A DNA stretch of 64,000 nt from Dictyophora rubrovolvata (GCA_029959195.1 CP114121.1:434001-498000); one strand, 5' to 3'; shown: positions 22,377-35,200, numbered from the stretch's first letter. Notes: a model not told the origin generated them from the sequence alone. Program-made: numbers and translations.

Positions 22377-25300
22377 CTCACTGAATGGCTGTCCCAGAAT
22401 GAAGCACCATTGCTAGTACCATTTTGTAAAGTCATTTCTAAAACAAAGTTCAAAAATCTTTCCATACAACAACAACATGAATTAGTATGATACTATTTAT
22501 GGTGAGGTTTTTTTTTTGTTTTTCCCTACCTATCCATGATTTCAATTGAATATCTAAAATATGATTAATGTGGTGTAGAAAATCAGCATGTGATTTCTGT
22601 GGAACAACCGACCATGGGGGGTATTCGTCAAGACTCCTTGTTGTCTTTATTCTCCCTGTCATCCACAGATATACTTGACTGTAATGTGTTGGATATACCT
22701 CCCCCTTCACCAAAGTGTTATTTGGCACTGGAATGTATCACATATGTATAACTAAATTTCTTTTCTTAAGCCCCTCACTTACAGGCATCTGTCCATGAGA
22801 TGCCCCATGATATTTTACAAGTTTGCGACACCACCTACTCATACAGACATTCACATTGATGCCAGGAAATTCCATACATGGATTCAACTGTAAAATAGGA
22901 TGAAGCTTTGGATGGTTCAAGAGCTGATACCAGAAGTTGAGGAAGTTAATATGCTGGATATGGATGAGACCTGGAGATGTGCTGTGAGTGTCTGAAAAAG
23001 TTTGTATTAATTTGGTTCTAAACAAGTGTCATATAAGCTTCATGTACTAATCATTGTGTAGTCACATTGGAAGAAAGCATCACCATGAGTGGGCATTTTT
23101 ATTCAATTGACAACCTTGAGTGAACCATGTTGGCTGAATTGAGAGAAAACCATTGGGGTCATGTGATCACTAGTACAATGATATATTGGCTTGCTTTTTA
23201 GAGCAGGTGTTGGGAATGATGAACCAAGAAGCAGCTTTATTCATGGATGAAGAAAAAGAACAATTCTCTAGTGAGTGTTGTACTCAAGTTGTATTTATAG
23301 TCAATTCATATCAATTTTTTTTGTCAGTTCTTTTTTTATTTTATTTTTATTTTTAGTCCCAGCCAAATTGGAATCACATGTATTCCCCCCCCATATTCAT
23401 GCTACTCTACCCAGAGAAACTAATCCCTAGATTGGAGAATGCAATGCTAGACAATATCAGGAAATTATCTCGAAATTTGGCATATCATATGCTCAAGATC
23501 AAACCTCATTTAACTGACCAGGTATTCAGTCTACAATCCAAGAAACCTATTGGTCAAAGGAAGAAAGGATATAACATGATTAAATGCTGTAGTATTCTAA
23601 GAATGGAATTCATTACAACCACTCATGTTTGTCTTCCTCTCATCTGATCCAGTCAGTCTTGTTATTGTAAGAACACTCATTACCATCACTACAAGTGATA
23701 AAAATAGTTGATAGGATAGACAACTAGTACATGTATTTGGCATCTGGTGTATTGGTGCATCATCACACATTGTTTTTGTTCCCATTCTTGTTTCATCAAC
23801 TAAAACTGTTATTTTGGCATCAACACATTTGTTGTGTTCAACAACTCCTCAAGTGTGATGCTCACTCAGGCTCAAACAGCAATCACAGTACACAAATCAT
23901 CTTCGAACCAACTTTCATGAAGGCAAACACTAATGATCACAATGTGTGTCTTGCATTGTGGGATAGGGAGGTTGAGATTGTCAATTTGAAAGCTATGACC
24001 CAAGTTCAAATCAGAAGGTCAACGTGACCGGTGCTGATGTTGGCTCTTTCAAAGGATTATGGAGTTGGTTATGACTAAAGATACCTATGTTCCTTCAATT
24101 AATTTGTTCTGAAAGTCATTTATAGACTCTACAATGTGAAACCTTGGTTGTTCAATGGCATCTACCAACCTCATCCATACATTCCCAAGTGGATCTGCCC
24201 TCCTCCTCTCCTACTTCTACTATTGTCTCTCCCCTCTCTTACAATCACAATCAGTATCTTCTCCCTCGTCCTCACAAATGCTCCTTGGGTTAGGGTTTTG
24301 ACATGTATGTATGTTCTTTCTAACAATATTCAATATCAATCTGTTCTGAAAGTCATCCATAGTGTAATGTGAAATGTTTTTTTTAATGGTGTCCACCAAC
24401 CCTTGCTTATCAGTACACTCCCACTTACCTGTTTTTGCAGGAAATTGCTCAACTTGAGGTGTGTTCCATGAATACTTGTAACTTCTTCACAATTAACCTA
24501 ATATCTCATTCTTCATCATAAGCTCAGCTTTTCCTCTACCTTCATCCACATCCAACTTTCCACCATTCGCATCCTGCATTACTACATGCCACAAAACATT
24601 ATTGCAATGACTATGAAGCTACTCAAGTCTCATATCAACACAGAAGCACCTGCTGAGCCTTCATCATGAAAACATCAAAATCAGTCAACCACAGCCACCC
24701 AGGTGCTGAAACATACACAGTCTACTTCATTCCCTTTTCACCTGCCTCCATATTTTTGGCTGATAAAGAGAAGGCCAAACTCATGTGTTTAACTGTGGAA
24801 CCTCATACATTTCTTATCAAAAATGTAATGGTTCCAAGTGTTGGATTTGGTTGGGAGAAGGAATTCTCCAGCAATAGTGAGTAGCAGCACTTCCTTAGCT
24901 AGAACTGGGGATGATTCATGATCAAGATGTTCTCATCATTTGTTATGTTGTCTCTGTGAATTCTATGTTGATGACTTCTTTCTCTTCACCACCTGTATCC
25001 AGCAAATTCCAGGAGTTTCACCTACAGATCAGTATCTGCTGGGACTCATTCTTCACAGAACGCTGATGTTTTTAACATTAACACTGCCTAATATAGGTGT
25101 TGAGCTGAACAGGCACTCAAATATTTATAACCATTCCATGGCAAAATGAATGGTGCACCATCTTTTATCACCTTTCAATTCTGAATCTTCCAATCTCCCA
25201 ATGCTGCAGCTGTACTTGCTGGGCACAGTGGTTTGATAGCAATGAACACAGCACTGGCTAACAATAACTTGGGACTGGGACAAATCCCAGTATATAGTTC

Positions 25301-26787
25301 ATTCTCTTCTCTCTCACATCCACCAAAATGATTGGAAGCAATTGCTTGTGGGGATCTTGTCATAAGTGCAAACTATACTGTGATGACAGACAAAATAACC
25401 CACCTAACTGGACAAGGCCATGATTACTAGAACAGGTGAAGTGTCTGGTTTGTGTTGACAGGCCATGCTACATGGTAGAGGAGTTGGTGGTGCATACTGA
25501 CTCAATCCAGATAATGGACTGGTTTCATGAATGATAGGTGTGAGAGATCTGGTTTATTATCAATGATGAACAATTCGAGTTTGACAACCAGCATTTAAAG
25601 TGCATGAGAAGGCCACAAGCAAAGCAGTAAGTTTGGAGTTTATATCAGATCTGAGGCTGTTGTTGATAATCAGGCGGGGCATTGTTCTAAGAAGCAGGCC
25701 ATATTCTAAAATGAAAGGTCATTCCTAATCTACAGGGCTGTCTACTGTTCTGTAAGTTCCATGTCTGTCAATGCCTTCCTCAGTTACATTGTTGAGCCAT
25801 ACAAACATATCTATCACCTTGTAAGTAAAAACCTATTGTCTGCGTACACAACTGAAGCAAAGTTTCAGATAATGACATAGATTTAGGGGCACCAGCTTTA
25901 TGTCTCCCCATACATTATATATCATGTATGTCTTTTCTAATCTCACATAATTATTTTACCAATGAGTGCATGCTTAACAGATGACATCTTCTCACTCCAA
26001 CACTGAAGCATATCTCTGAATGCAATTCACTTTCAATCCTCAAAGGTATCTGCACTTCATTTAGCAGCTACCCTTGCACATGTTGACATGGTGTTCCTTC
26101 TACTCCATCAGCATGATTGAATTTCCATCCCCAACTCTTAGTCATTCCTGGTTTTCTTCCTTTTGTCACTGTGCCATTGTCTACCATCCACTGTTCTCAG
26201 TCCTTTACTTACTACATGAACACCATGCCCTAGTCCACCTCCACCATACACCCAATATTGAATAGGGATGGAATCCCAATTTTGGTTTACCTCCCCTTTT
26301 TAGTAGTACACTTGATAATGTGAGTTATTTAATTGTATTTTGTTTCCTTTATAATGAAATATCAACAGACACTTGTCTGTGATGTTATGACAAGGTTTTA
26401 CAATAACAACCATGCATCTATTCAACCCAAGGCATCAGGGTCAAGTGTGTAAAACAAGCAGTCTAATTTCAGACACAACCAAGATGAAAGTATTGCTGAA
26501 CCTCCCATGATCAGTGTTGAGTTGGGGATAGTAGTGGAGCAAGGTCATAATGTAAGTTTTGTTATATTCAAGGTATTTTTATTATTATTAACAGTCTGTA
26601 GTATTGACCACCATGTCCCATCCCTTGGAAACTTCCACAGCACTGTCACTGGCATAGCAGAATGTTCTATACTCAACCACTCCTTTAGCATCTGTTGTTC
26701 AGCTGCTAATGCCATATTAAAGCTTCATAGATCCAGCTTGGTACATTGCACTAGAAACTATTCACACAAGTTTGTCCAATTCCAACA
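22377..26787. other. Repeat-derived sequence with no assignable gene
   Basis: Long CpG-poor, AT-rich stretch. Short open frames (23378-23647, 24666-24884, 24940-25149, 26507-26932) do not match families I recognise. Some intron-like boundaries (e.g. a pyrimidine-rich tract ending in AG near 23356) suggest decayed spliced genes. T-runs occur at 22508-22517 and 23318-23356. Confidence 0.4.
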
Positions 26788-27075
26788 GTGCCAACCACCT
26801 TGTCCAAGGACAAGATCTCTCTCCTCCCATCCCACACAGTCACATGGGATAGGCATATTGATAAACACTATGACACAAAAGACTATCCTCATGGATGGTC
26901 TTCTCTATCTGTTTATGGGACATTCACTGTAGGGGGGAACTTTATATACCCACATTGGGGTTACAGATACGCTTTCTTCTGCAGGACCAGTCATTGGTCT
27001 GGGGTACAATGCTTGAATACCAGATTATGGAATTTGAAGGAGGACATTGGTTTGCACATATATATAATGCGGACT
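26788..27075 (+). pseudogene. Fe(II)/2-oxoglutarate dioxygenase-like fragment (possibly TET/JBP-type)
   Basis: Two overlapping plus frames give a double-stranded beta-helix-like pattern: an HxD-type RHIDKHYDTKDYPHGW, then GTFTVGGNFIYPHWGYR, then (after a frame change near 26985) LEYQIMEFEGGHWFAHIYN. This follows the order HxD, G-F-GG, P-G, then the distal His and Arg region of fungal 2OG-Fe(II) oxygenases. The distal His position reads Y and the oxoglutarate Arg position reads H, each one transition away. TET/JBP oxygenase genes are known to accompany KDZ transposons in basidiomycetes, and a KDZ relic lies 6.6 kb upstream. The assignment is by eye and could be another dioxygenase family. Confidence 0.4.
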
Positions 27076-27076
27076 A

Positions 27077-27231
27077 AGGATGGCCATGGGTATGATCTGC
27101 AAGTAATTTTGTGTACTTTCAGCTAATCAGAGCACAGTATTTCATCAAAATCCATTAATTTAATGAAATACTATGCTCTGATTGGCTAAAAGTACATAAA
27201 ATTACTTGCGGGTCATACTCATGGTCATCCT
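27077..27231. mobile_element. Foldback MITE, copy 2
   Basis: 155 bp foldback with termini AGGATGGCCATGGGTATGA and TCATACTCATGGTCATCCT, flanked by TA at 27075-27076 and 27232-27233. It shares the inner AAGTAATTTTG and CTGATTGGCTAAAAGT motifs with 19716-19861. Non-autonomous; the likely mobiliser is a mariner-type transposase elsewhere. Confidence 0.85.
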
Positions 27232-27233
27232 TA

Positions 27234-27753
27234 ATATCTACTACCTATCACTAGTTTACTATAAATATTGAATTATCTACTACCACTGGCCAGTCATGAT
27301 AGTACCAAAACCACCTTCACATCTATAAAGAAGTGTTAGATGCTATAATCCTGCAATAGTAAAGTGAGTCAGAATTAATATAATATGGTACCAGTGGTGC
27401 GAAGTGTTATAACACTCATATTTATATAGAAACATTGAATACTATAATCTTGCAATAGTAATTAGGGTTGGAATTAACAAAAGGTCACATGTACATATAC
27501 TCAGTAGTCCTAGTCAGGCCTCAAGGCTTGTAAGTGGTGGGGAGGAAGAAAGGAAGATGGTAATGATGGTCCCAGATGTTCCCAAATGAGCCAAGATTAA
27601 AAATTTTTTAACTCTACATTCAGTTGTGTCATAACTGAAGTTAGTTATTAATATACGGACATTGTTATCCATAGACATCACCTACCACTTGCCCACCACA
27701 CCTTTGAAGTTTATAAAAGACCTGTAATTGTAAGAAGCCATTGTCACTGTGCA
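27234..27753. other. No gene seen
   Basis: AT-rich sequence with two loosely repeated segments (around 27310-27370 and 27420-27480, sharing TATAATC-TGCAATAGTAA). No coding signal. Confidence 0.4.
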
Positions 27754-27758
27754 AGTAC

Positions 27759-28169
27759 TGTCAGGGCTACTCACTCAGACTAGAGGGAGGGGATCCTAAG
27801 TAAAATATATTTGGTAGAAATACTAACTCACCTAGAGGGAGAGGATCCTAAGAGAACAAACTTAGGGATCCCTCCTCTAGGGCTACTAACTATATACTAT
27901 GAAAAACGGCGAAGGTCATACGCGGCCCTTGGTTCATGGACTGGGTGCGGATATGTGCCGGTCCCAGACTTTTAGCTGGAGCCTAGGCCACAACTCTGAT
28001 GAGAACGGGTGCTCAGTGCCCGTTGAAGAGAAGAATGGGAATATAGAAGGAAAGAGGAAAACAAGAGATAGGATAAAATACGAGAAATGTAGAAATGAAT
28101 AAAATAGACAGGAGCCGAAGATAAACAGAAGAAAAGAAAGGGGACAGACAATGCTGGCGTACCCTGACA
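27759..28169 (-). mobile_element. Solo LTR, family C (reverse)
   Basis: 411 bp, TGTCAGGGCTACTC...GTACCCTGACA, the reverse complement of the chromovirus no. 1 LTR. Flanks AGTAC (27754-27758) and GGTAC (28170-28174) form a 5 bp target duplication with one transition. Confidence 0.88.
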
Positions 28170-28174
28170 GGTAC

Positions 28175-29590
28175 TTAACAAACATTTTAGATACAAACAG
28201 CAAGACAGTGTCAAGACAAAATCTTAAAAAATGGGGATTGCCAAACCATAAACAAGAGGAATAGGAAGGTGCTGAGATAGCACCACCATCCTGTAAAGTG
28301 CAGAAAGTGCCAGAGGCAACCACCTTCTCCACACCATCACAGGCTGTTCATCTTTTCACATTTTTTTTGCATTTTCCCCTCCTCCCTGTCTGAAGGATAA
28401 TAGACATTACAGACAGTAGTAAATTACAGCATAGTCTAATACATCAGTGATACCTACAACTTTATCCTGACAGGAAGCCCACCCAGGCAGTCATCTGTCC
28501 TGTGTACAGAGCAGTGCTCTTCTCCCAACCTACCAGTCAGTACTTACTGGACTTTGCACTCTAGTTTCTGTCTTTGTTCTCTGAAGATGGCAGCTGTTCA
28601 AAAGTACATGCATACCAGCACAAACATTCATGACTGTTGGTGACTATGTCTTTCTTAAAAACTAAAAAAATACTTAATTTTCTTCAGTTTGCCACTCCAA
28701 CATATTCACAGCTATACTGAACTGAAGTCTGAAAGAAATAATGATCCAGACAGCTTTGCTTATATTCAAAAAAGGCTGTTCCCATTTGAGTCACTCGAAG
28801 GCACTATATAAATCTGGAATGAAATTCTGAACTGAGTTTAGTGACTTACTTGGGATGCTGGTATTACCATAAAATATTCCGAAACACCTTGACTATTGCT
28901 TTGACTGGTACTAGCGAGTATTCTCAGTCAAAATAAGCAGCTTCCAGTTCTCCCTATAGCTGATCTGAACCTAGGCACTCTGACCTGGCCCAGTCAGGAC
29001 CCATTAGTCTCTATCAGCCACTATCTAGATTTCGGTCAACCTGTAAGTCTCCATCAGACTCCACTAGTTACTATTTCAATTTTCGGTTAATCAGTCAGTC
29101 TCCACCAGTCTCTGTCAGCTATTGTCAGGGCCATCAGTTATAGTCAGACTTGGATCTACACAAGTGATTTTTGTAACATATGGAGAAGCACTTTATTTAT
29201 CAATGTGCCTCACTTGATTGACCCTGCAAACTTTCGCATTACTACCAATTGCTTAAATGCCAGTTATCTGGAATACCATTTCTAGCTGTCATTTGTTGAA
29301 ATAGTCCAACTTGTCAACAATTTCACCCATGAAGTGGGTCAAAATAACATGATTATATCCAATCTTGGCTTGAAAAGCCCCCCTTCTCTATTGTCATTCT
29401 TAGGTTATTCCCATTGTCTCAGAGCATTGTTTGTTATAGATTGCCTTCTTTGCTGTACATTTTTGGATAGGGTTATATAGGTTCACAATTTATTAACACA
29501 CCAATTCCTTCAGCACCAACATTCATTGACACAATACCACAACCTTCAAACCCCTCACAATTTCAATCACTTTATTAAATACATGCAGGA
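28175..29590. other. No gene seen
   Basis: AT-rich, CpG-poor sequence. A local repeat of CAGTCTC(C/T)A(T/C)CAG-like words occurs at 29000-29140. No reading frame worth calling. Confidence 0.4.
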
Positions 29591-29599
29591 TCTTGTTCA

Positions 29600-30530
29600 A
29601 TCATGCAAGACTTTACAAAATATTTACTTGTTGTTCAAGGTACCACATATTTTTGACACAGTTGATTAATACACAGTCCTCCAGGCCTCTTTTCATGATA
29701 TTATTTCAGAAGTCCATAAATTCTACTCTCATATATTATATGCTGTTATTAGGACAGTTTTATTATTGCAGGTAAGTTTTTTTTTTTTTTTTATATTTAT
29801 TATTACTTTTTTTTTCTTTTTTCTAAAATGCAAGTATTGTTTCTAAACAGAGAGCAGCTAACAATTCCTCAAATTTTTGGAAAAGGTCTGGTAAGTCATT
29901 ACACCTCATAAATATCTTATTATTATTTTTGAGGCATTTTTCTTTGTTTGATTAGAAAATCATATCAAACTTCATCCCACATTTCTTCCCCATTTATAGA
30001 TTCTATTTCAACAATTTTGAAAACTTCAATTTTAATACTAAAAAGTTGTATTTCTATATTTGGTTCTACACTCCTGTTTTTATATTTTCACCCAAGTTCC
30101 CAAGTATCAATAAAGATACCTCATATGCCCAAGTCATCCTGGTATGTTTTTTATGTTTATTCTCTACATAGCAATCACTCACATTATATGTCAGAACACT
30201 GCCATTTCTATCTCCAATATTTCTCGTCAGATGCTTCTGATCGAAAGATCTATCATTAGATATTTTACAAGAGTCTGGCAATCCGTTTCCTCACAGATTA
30301 CTAGTCCATCCTCATTGCCAACAATGTTCTATAAAAAATTCCTTGATGAATCCTCTGACTTTAGTATATTAATAAAAGACCTGGACACAGCCCTCATACT
30401 AGATTCTGAGAATGTTATCATGACAATAATACCTTTTTCAAGCCTCATTCAAGGATTTGAGAGATATTATTTTGTAAGTATTACTTTTGTCTTTCCTTCC
30501 TTCTTTTCTCAATACATTTAATTAGCCTCT
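29600..30530 (+). pseudogene. Unknown multi-exon repeat gene family, copy 2
   Basis: Homologue of 21236-22376. Block 1 ends at 29771 (FHDIISEVHKFYSHILYAV), with donor GTAAGT; block 2 (about 29950-30140) has YFNNFENFNFNTKKLYFY; block 3 (about 30170-30475) has ISRQMLLIERSIIRYF and DLDTALILDSENVIMTIIPF. The order and intron positions match copy 1, which supports a real spliced ancestor. Block 3 is open for 125 codons. The family is unidentified. Confidence 0.45.
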
Positions 30531-30726
30531 ATTACGACTGCCCACAATTTTATATTCTAGTTCCAAGGGGTGAGTAGTCAATACTGTCCTGAAGTGGGTT
30601 TGTAATGCCATACAACCTAACCCTCAGTCTAAAAGACTAAAAATCCACATCAGGCCAGATGGTTTAGATATCAACCACACACTGTAATAATATCATTTTT
30701 ATTCAACTTTCAACTACAGTAGCTCA

Positions 30727-31074
30727 TTGTCTACTATATCCCCTTGGTATCCCCACCAATACCTACAATTTGATCCATTTACCTCTTTTCACAAAGCCAC
30801 ATTTCTCCAGACTGCTCCTTCTAATAATCCACTCATCTCCTACTATACCCCTCCTACTAATCCTGCTACTCTCACCAATACCCCCCCTATTAATCCTTTT
30901 ATTCCCACTGATACTCCTCCCACTGATACTCCTCCCACTGATACTCCTCCTACTGATCTTGCTGCTCTCACTAATACTCCTCCTATCAATACTTCTCCTA
31001 CTAATTCCACTATTCCCACTAATAGCCCTGACATATCCTATATTATTGATGCATGCCATAATAGTGGCGCCTGA
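30727..31074 (+). CDS. Low-complexity Thr/Pro-rich ORF, interrupted by the MULE insertion
   Basis: A 115-codon frame with a tail of (T/P)-rich repeats (NTPP, TDTPP). It includes a perfect 15 bp tandem repeat at 30907-30955 encoding TDTPP. The 3' end of the frame lies inside the MULE terminus, so the natural C-terminus is lost if this was a gene. It could equally be non-coding simple repeat. Confidence 0.3.
   Translation: MSTISPWYPHQYLQFDPFTSFHKATFLQTAPSNNPLISYYTPPTNPATLTNTPPINPFIPTDTPPTDTPPTDTPPTDLAALTNTPPINTSPTNSTIPTNSPDISYIIDACHNSGA
30907..30955 (+). repeat. 15 bp tandem repeat, ~3.3 copies
   Basis: The unit ACTGATACTCCTCCC repeats in phase with the reading frame, with looser copies on both sides (30845-31020). 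Confidence 0.85.
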
Positions 31075-31120
31075 CATTCTGTAAGTGGATTTTCACTGTC
31101 TGTAAGTGGATTTCAATAGT
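31058..31120 (+). repeat. MULE terminal inverted repeat, left
   Basis: Pairs with 41515-41579 in reverse complement. Contains GTAAGTGGATTTTCACTGTC followed by a second GTAAGTGGATTTC. Confidence 0.75.
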
Positions 31121-31499
31121 CTGATATCCGACGGACTTGGACAGCTGGTGTCCCGCCGGCTTGACCCATCTCATCCCACCACTGTCCTGCACCGTCCCAA
31201 CATTCGTTTTCTCGATCTCTACATCTCCGAATGGGGTCGTTCAGAGACAGAAAAATTTGTAATTCAGTGTGTATTGTTAATAAAATATTTTCGGCATCAC
31301 AAAATTAAAAATAATAAAATGCGGCCCTAATTACATGCTCACATGTTGTCCCTGGTTAGTCTGGAACTGTCCCAACTTTCATTCTCTTGATAGCCACATA
31401 ATTCATAGGAGAAACATTACGAAAGGATACATAACATGAGTGTAAACTACAATAAATTGTTTTGGTACCAAACAAACTAAGTACCTTTAATAAACACAT

Positions 31500-32320
31500 G
31501 ATTTATGACGGCTTTCCTCTTTGTGCGCCTCTGAGCAAGCAGGATATCTGACTTGTCTTCGAGGCCAGCCAGTGAGGGATCTGGAATGTCCTGGTATTTG
31601 GGTTGTTCTTTGTTCATTCTTGTTATCAGTATTAATGAGGAAGTTTGCATGGTTGTAGGTGCTTGAGATGACTGAGAAGACTTTGAACTTAATCCAGAAT
31701 TGATGTGTATCTGGGAAAAAAATTGATGCTTTTAACCAATAACACTCCAGATATAACGTACTTCATTTGTCCTGTCAATTATTTGAAGTCTGGGCAATGG
31801 TAGTTGTAAGTCAATGAACTGATGTTTTTCCCGAAACACTTCCCAATCTTCCGTGCTTTCATACAGAATGGAGGCTTCCATATATACATAGCTTTCCAAG
31901 CCTTTTCGAAAAAACATTCGGTGCAAGTGATGTGTTGTGCTTTATTGAGATGATAGGCTACTTCAGGTATTAGTTTAAGGTAATGTGCAAGACAGAGGTA
32001 TCCCAAAATGCTTTGCACTAAATCCAGGATCTTGTCCATCTCATTAGATGTCTCAGATGACAGGAAAGGCTTCCAAATTGCTAGGTGTCAAATAATGAAT
32101 TTATTGTGGCTGTCCAGAAGTTGAAGGTGTGACTCAGTGAATTCAAATGCCATTTGTTTACACTTTGAAGCAGGCCATTGTGATATGAAGTTCAGCCATT
32201 CTTCATGAAGTGCTTGTAATGTAGTTGTTTGTCTCAATAGAATTTCCTGGGTACATGAGGACTGTGCTCACAGGAATGATAGTATTTCTTGTTTTGCTGG
32301 ACTTAGATAAGTTTACAAGT
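31500..32320 (-). pseudogene. Coding-like minus-strand exons downstream of Ulp1, unknown
   Basis: Minus-strand reading gives coherent peptides: QEILLRQTTTLQALHEEW and QLLDSHNKFI near 32250-32080, then NEMDKILDLVQSILGYLCLA (32039 downward) and RKGLESYVYMEASILYES (31915 downward). Composition and codon texture resemble the neighbouring exons, so this is either the C-terminal part of the MULE polyprotein gene or a second transposon gene. No domain recognised. Confidence 0.45.
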
Positions 32321-32518
32321 CCATATGATTACTTCCTGCATTGTTATGAGTGTATGCGCTCATGGCCATCTCCAGCAGTGAATTGTCCATGACTACAGGC
32401 TAACATATTACCCCTATCTGATAATGACCATGTCAGTTTTAGTAATATAAATGCTGTTAAGAATACCTGATACATATAAAGTCCAGTCAAATGATTTCTC
32501 AAGTATTCACCAACTTGC

Positions 32519-35200
32519 TCAACACCAATAAAATCCAGGATTGAGTTGTGGTGATGTGGGAGGAGTAGGAGTAGGAGGGGACAAGGGACAAGTCTGAGGA
32601 GCAGGTGTAGGAGTCAAGATTTCTATTGGCGTGTCTGGTGGAGTTGGAACATCTGTTGCTGGCAGCGGGTTCAGCGGGCATTTATATTTTGAAAATATAT
32701 ATGCTACTTCATAGCATAGGTTGGCTATTTTGATTGCTGGGACGGTTGCAAAATGATCTTTTTTGCCCTGGCACAGACTGCGGCAAAAGTGCAGGACATA
32801 TATACCGCAGCTGACAGCATCAGTTTGCTGGTCATTGGCAATCACCTACCAGTTATGTCAGCACGTATTATTTATTTGTAATTAATATGATACTTACTGC
32901 CCATTTGATGTACAATTCTTTATTATCCCTCCAAGCTTGAGGAAATGGGGAATCTGAATAGCACTGTGTGTGTTCGTATTCTAAAAATCGTATGACACGC
33001 TCCACAAATATCAATTTTGGTTGTGGTAAAAAGCTAATGATATACCTTTAAAATATCCTTGTACTTTCTCGCTATTGTAGTTGCAGCGCTGTCATACACT
33101 CGAAGATCCTTGGTTAACAGCCAGATAACAATTAAAATCCAATGAGAACTAGCATGAAGGTGCCATGGCAGTAGGACAAGCTCCTTTTCAAAGATATTGA
33201 CCTGTTGATTAGAGCGTTAATATTAAATGAAGGTAAACAAGTGGAATATTCACTTTGGGAAACCAAAGTGTATGGCTTATAAGCTGACTGTAGGGTCTGA
33301 ACATTCCAGAAGTTGGTTGTGCAGCCATTACTGTTGTTATCAGATTGTCAGCAATCGCAAAGTCTGGAATCTCGGGATAGTATCTTCTTCGTCTCTTATA
33401 TTCCGCTCCCATCAAAAGTAAATAAGTATTGATTACAGAGTCTGTTATTAATGCATTAGTTTTATAGCAGTCATGGTTGCGATTAAGTATTATGCGAATC
33501 TCCTGGGATCCAATAAGATGTGGACCTATGACAATACACAAGTTTTCTTTAGCCAACAGTTGTTTGCAAATAGACAGGAGATATAGGAGAGAGGTTGGAC
33601 ACAGGGGGTCAAAATCACAGATTGGATCTAGAAATGCAGGCTGGTCATCCACAGATGATATTATTGCCATCTGTAGTAGTCGGCATGCTATCTATACCAA
33701 CATATTATTTTGCAAACTTGTATTGGAATTAAAGATAAACACTTACGATGCAGCCATTTGTTAGAACAACTCGTGGAGGAGGGCAATTTTGTGGCACCAG
33801 GTCCATATAAACAGATCTTAGGTGTTGTGGATCTAATCCTGGATCTTGTAGAAAGGCAACCCAGATTGATTTGAGATACGTCTTTACACGTTGAATTGTT
33901 AATGTTGAGAAATTGGATGAGTCCATCAGAAGGCCAAGCATTGATGTTAAAGTGAGGAAGACAGCCCAGAAGCCACATGATGCAGAGTCTATTTGCAATC
34001 CAGTCAAAATAGGTTGATGATCAAAGGAGGTCTAAAGAAACTGAGAATACAGAAATATGTCCATTAAGTCAAGACAAACCTGGATTGGAAGTAAATTATA
34101 CATTTGGTGCATAGCATGGATAACTGCCCAATGTGTTTCACGTTCAACAGATTCAAGTTGTGCTAGGTTTGCAATTGGATTAACCGCATGACGGTTGATA
34201 ACGTTGTTGAGATAAGTGTAATCCCAAATTGTCCAATGAAAATTTGCCAGGTAAATGAAAATCAAACGTTCAAATATATTTGTGATCCGCTGGTGAATAT
34301 GGTGTGCAAATGTTCCTTCCTATGGATATGTCTATATTAGAGAGTCATGAACATAGGTGTACGAGAAACATACCTCTTCATCTGAATTGGAATATTGTAA
34401 AGCATATGCTACCTGGGTCTCCAAACATCCTGTAAGAGATTTGTTTTAGATTGAAAATAAACTTAGCTCCTAATAAAATATAAAAGGAGTTTTGTTTAGG
34501 GATTGTTTAGTAACTAAAAATCCTGTTATTGAAGGTGAGACACTTGAAGGAAGATTTGAACTTAAGAATTAAGTTTAAATTAATAGAGATAGATAGGGAC
34601 TTATTACTAAGTCCTTGAGAATAGAAAAAGATAAGAGGAAAAAAGACCAATTTGATTGGTAAGCACTTTGGTGCACAACAGTAGTTACAAGATAGATTAT
34701 TTACAAGAGAGATGGGCCCCTATTTATACACCTTTGAACAAGTACAAACAGCTCCAAACATTAGTAAGAGAAGCATCATATGAAAGATAAGAAATTACTT
34801 AAAAAGGAAGTGAATGAATAATAGTGGATCAGGGAAAATTATAGTGAGATAGGGAAGTGGAGAGAGATGATAAGAAAATAAAGGAGTCCCTGGAAATAAG
34901 TCATCTGACTGTTCTTGTTTTTAGGTAGATAAGGGAGTAAATCATAAAATACATGACACATCCAGAGCCTGATATACCAACCCATGTATGCAGGTCATTC
35001 AAAATCGATAAAGAATTTAGAAGTTCAACAAAAATTTCCATTTCCTCAATTTGTACAGTATACTGTGGGCTGTCCCAACGTTGTAAATCTGATGAATAAA
35101 TCTCGTTCTCTTCCAAAGTCAGGCCGTTGGGTCCAAGAAGCTTGATACTACTATGACTCGACCTGGCAGGAATTCAAGATGACTGCTTTTGAGGTGGGAA
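32519..35200 (-). pseudogene. Ulp1-like (C48) SUMO-protease domains of the MULE gene
   Basis: Spliced minus-strand exons carry a full Ulp1 signature: LITDSVINTYLLLM (about 33440), SSHWILIVIW with the catalytic His (about 33120-33150), RVYDSA with Asp (about 33085-33100), and QQTDAVSCGIYVLHF with the catalytic Gln and Cys (about 32785-32830). A proline-rich tail follows, ending at about 32519. Upstream on the same strand a second, more divergent set appears: ETHWAVIHAM (about 34110-34140) and QIDSASCGFWAVF (about 33960-34000), so there may be two protease cores. LTR E is inserted at 34430/34959 within GISGSG. Ulp1 proteases cleave SUMO-type conjugates; MULEs carrying Ulp1 genes are known in plants. 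Confidence 0.7.
34431..34958 (-). mobile_element. Solo LTR, family E (reverse), inside the Ulp1-like gene
   Basis: 528 bp, starting TGTAAGAGATTTG and ending ATACATGACA, flanked by CATCC at 34426-34430 and 34959-34963. Inverted relative to 39818-40418. It splits a coding exon. Confidence 0.9.

Noticed and set aside
27934-28332. Open frames of 80-132 codons on the minus strand
   Set aside because: They are translations of LTR family C; the same peptides recur at 3980-4234, 12604-12929, 43100-43679 and 43807-44133 wherever that LTR occurs.
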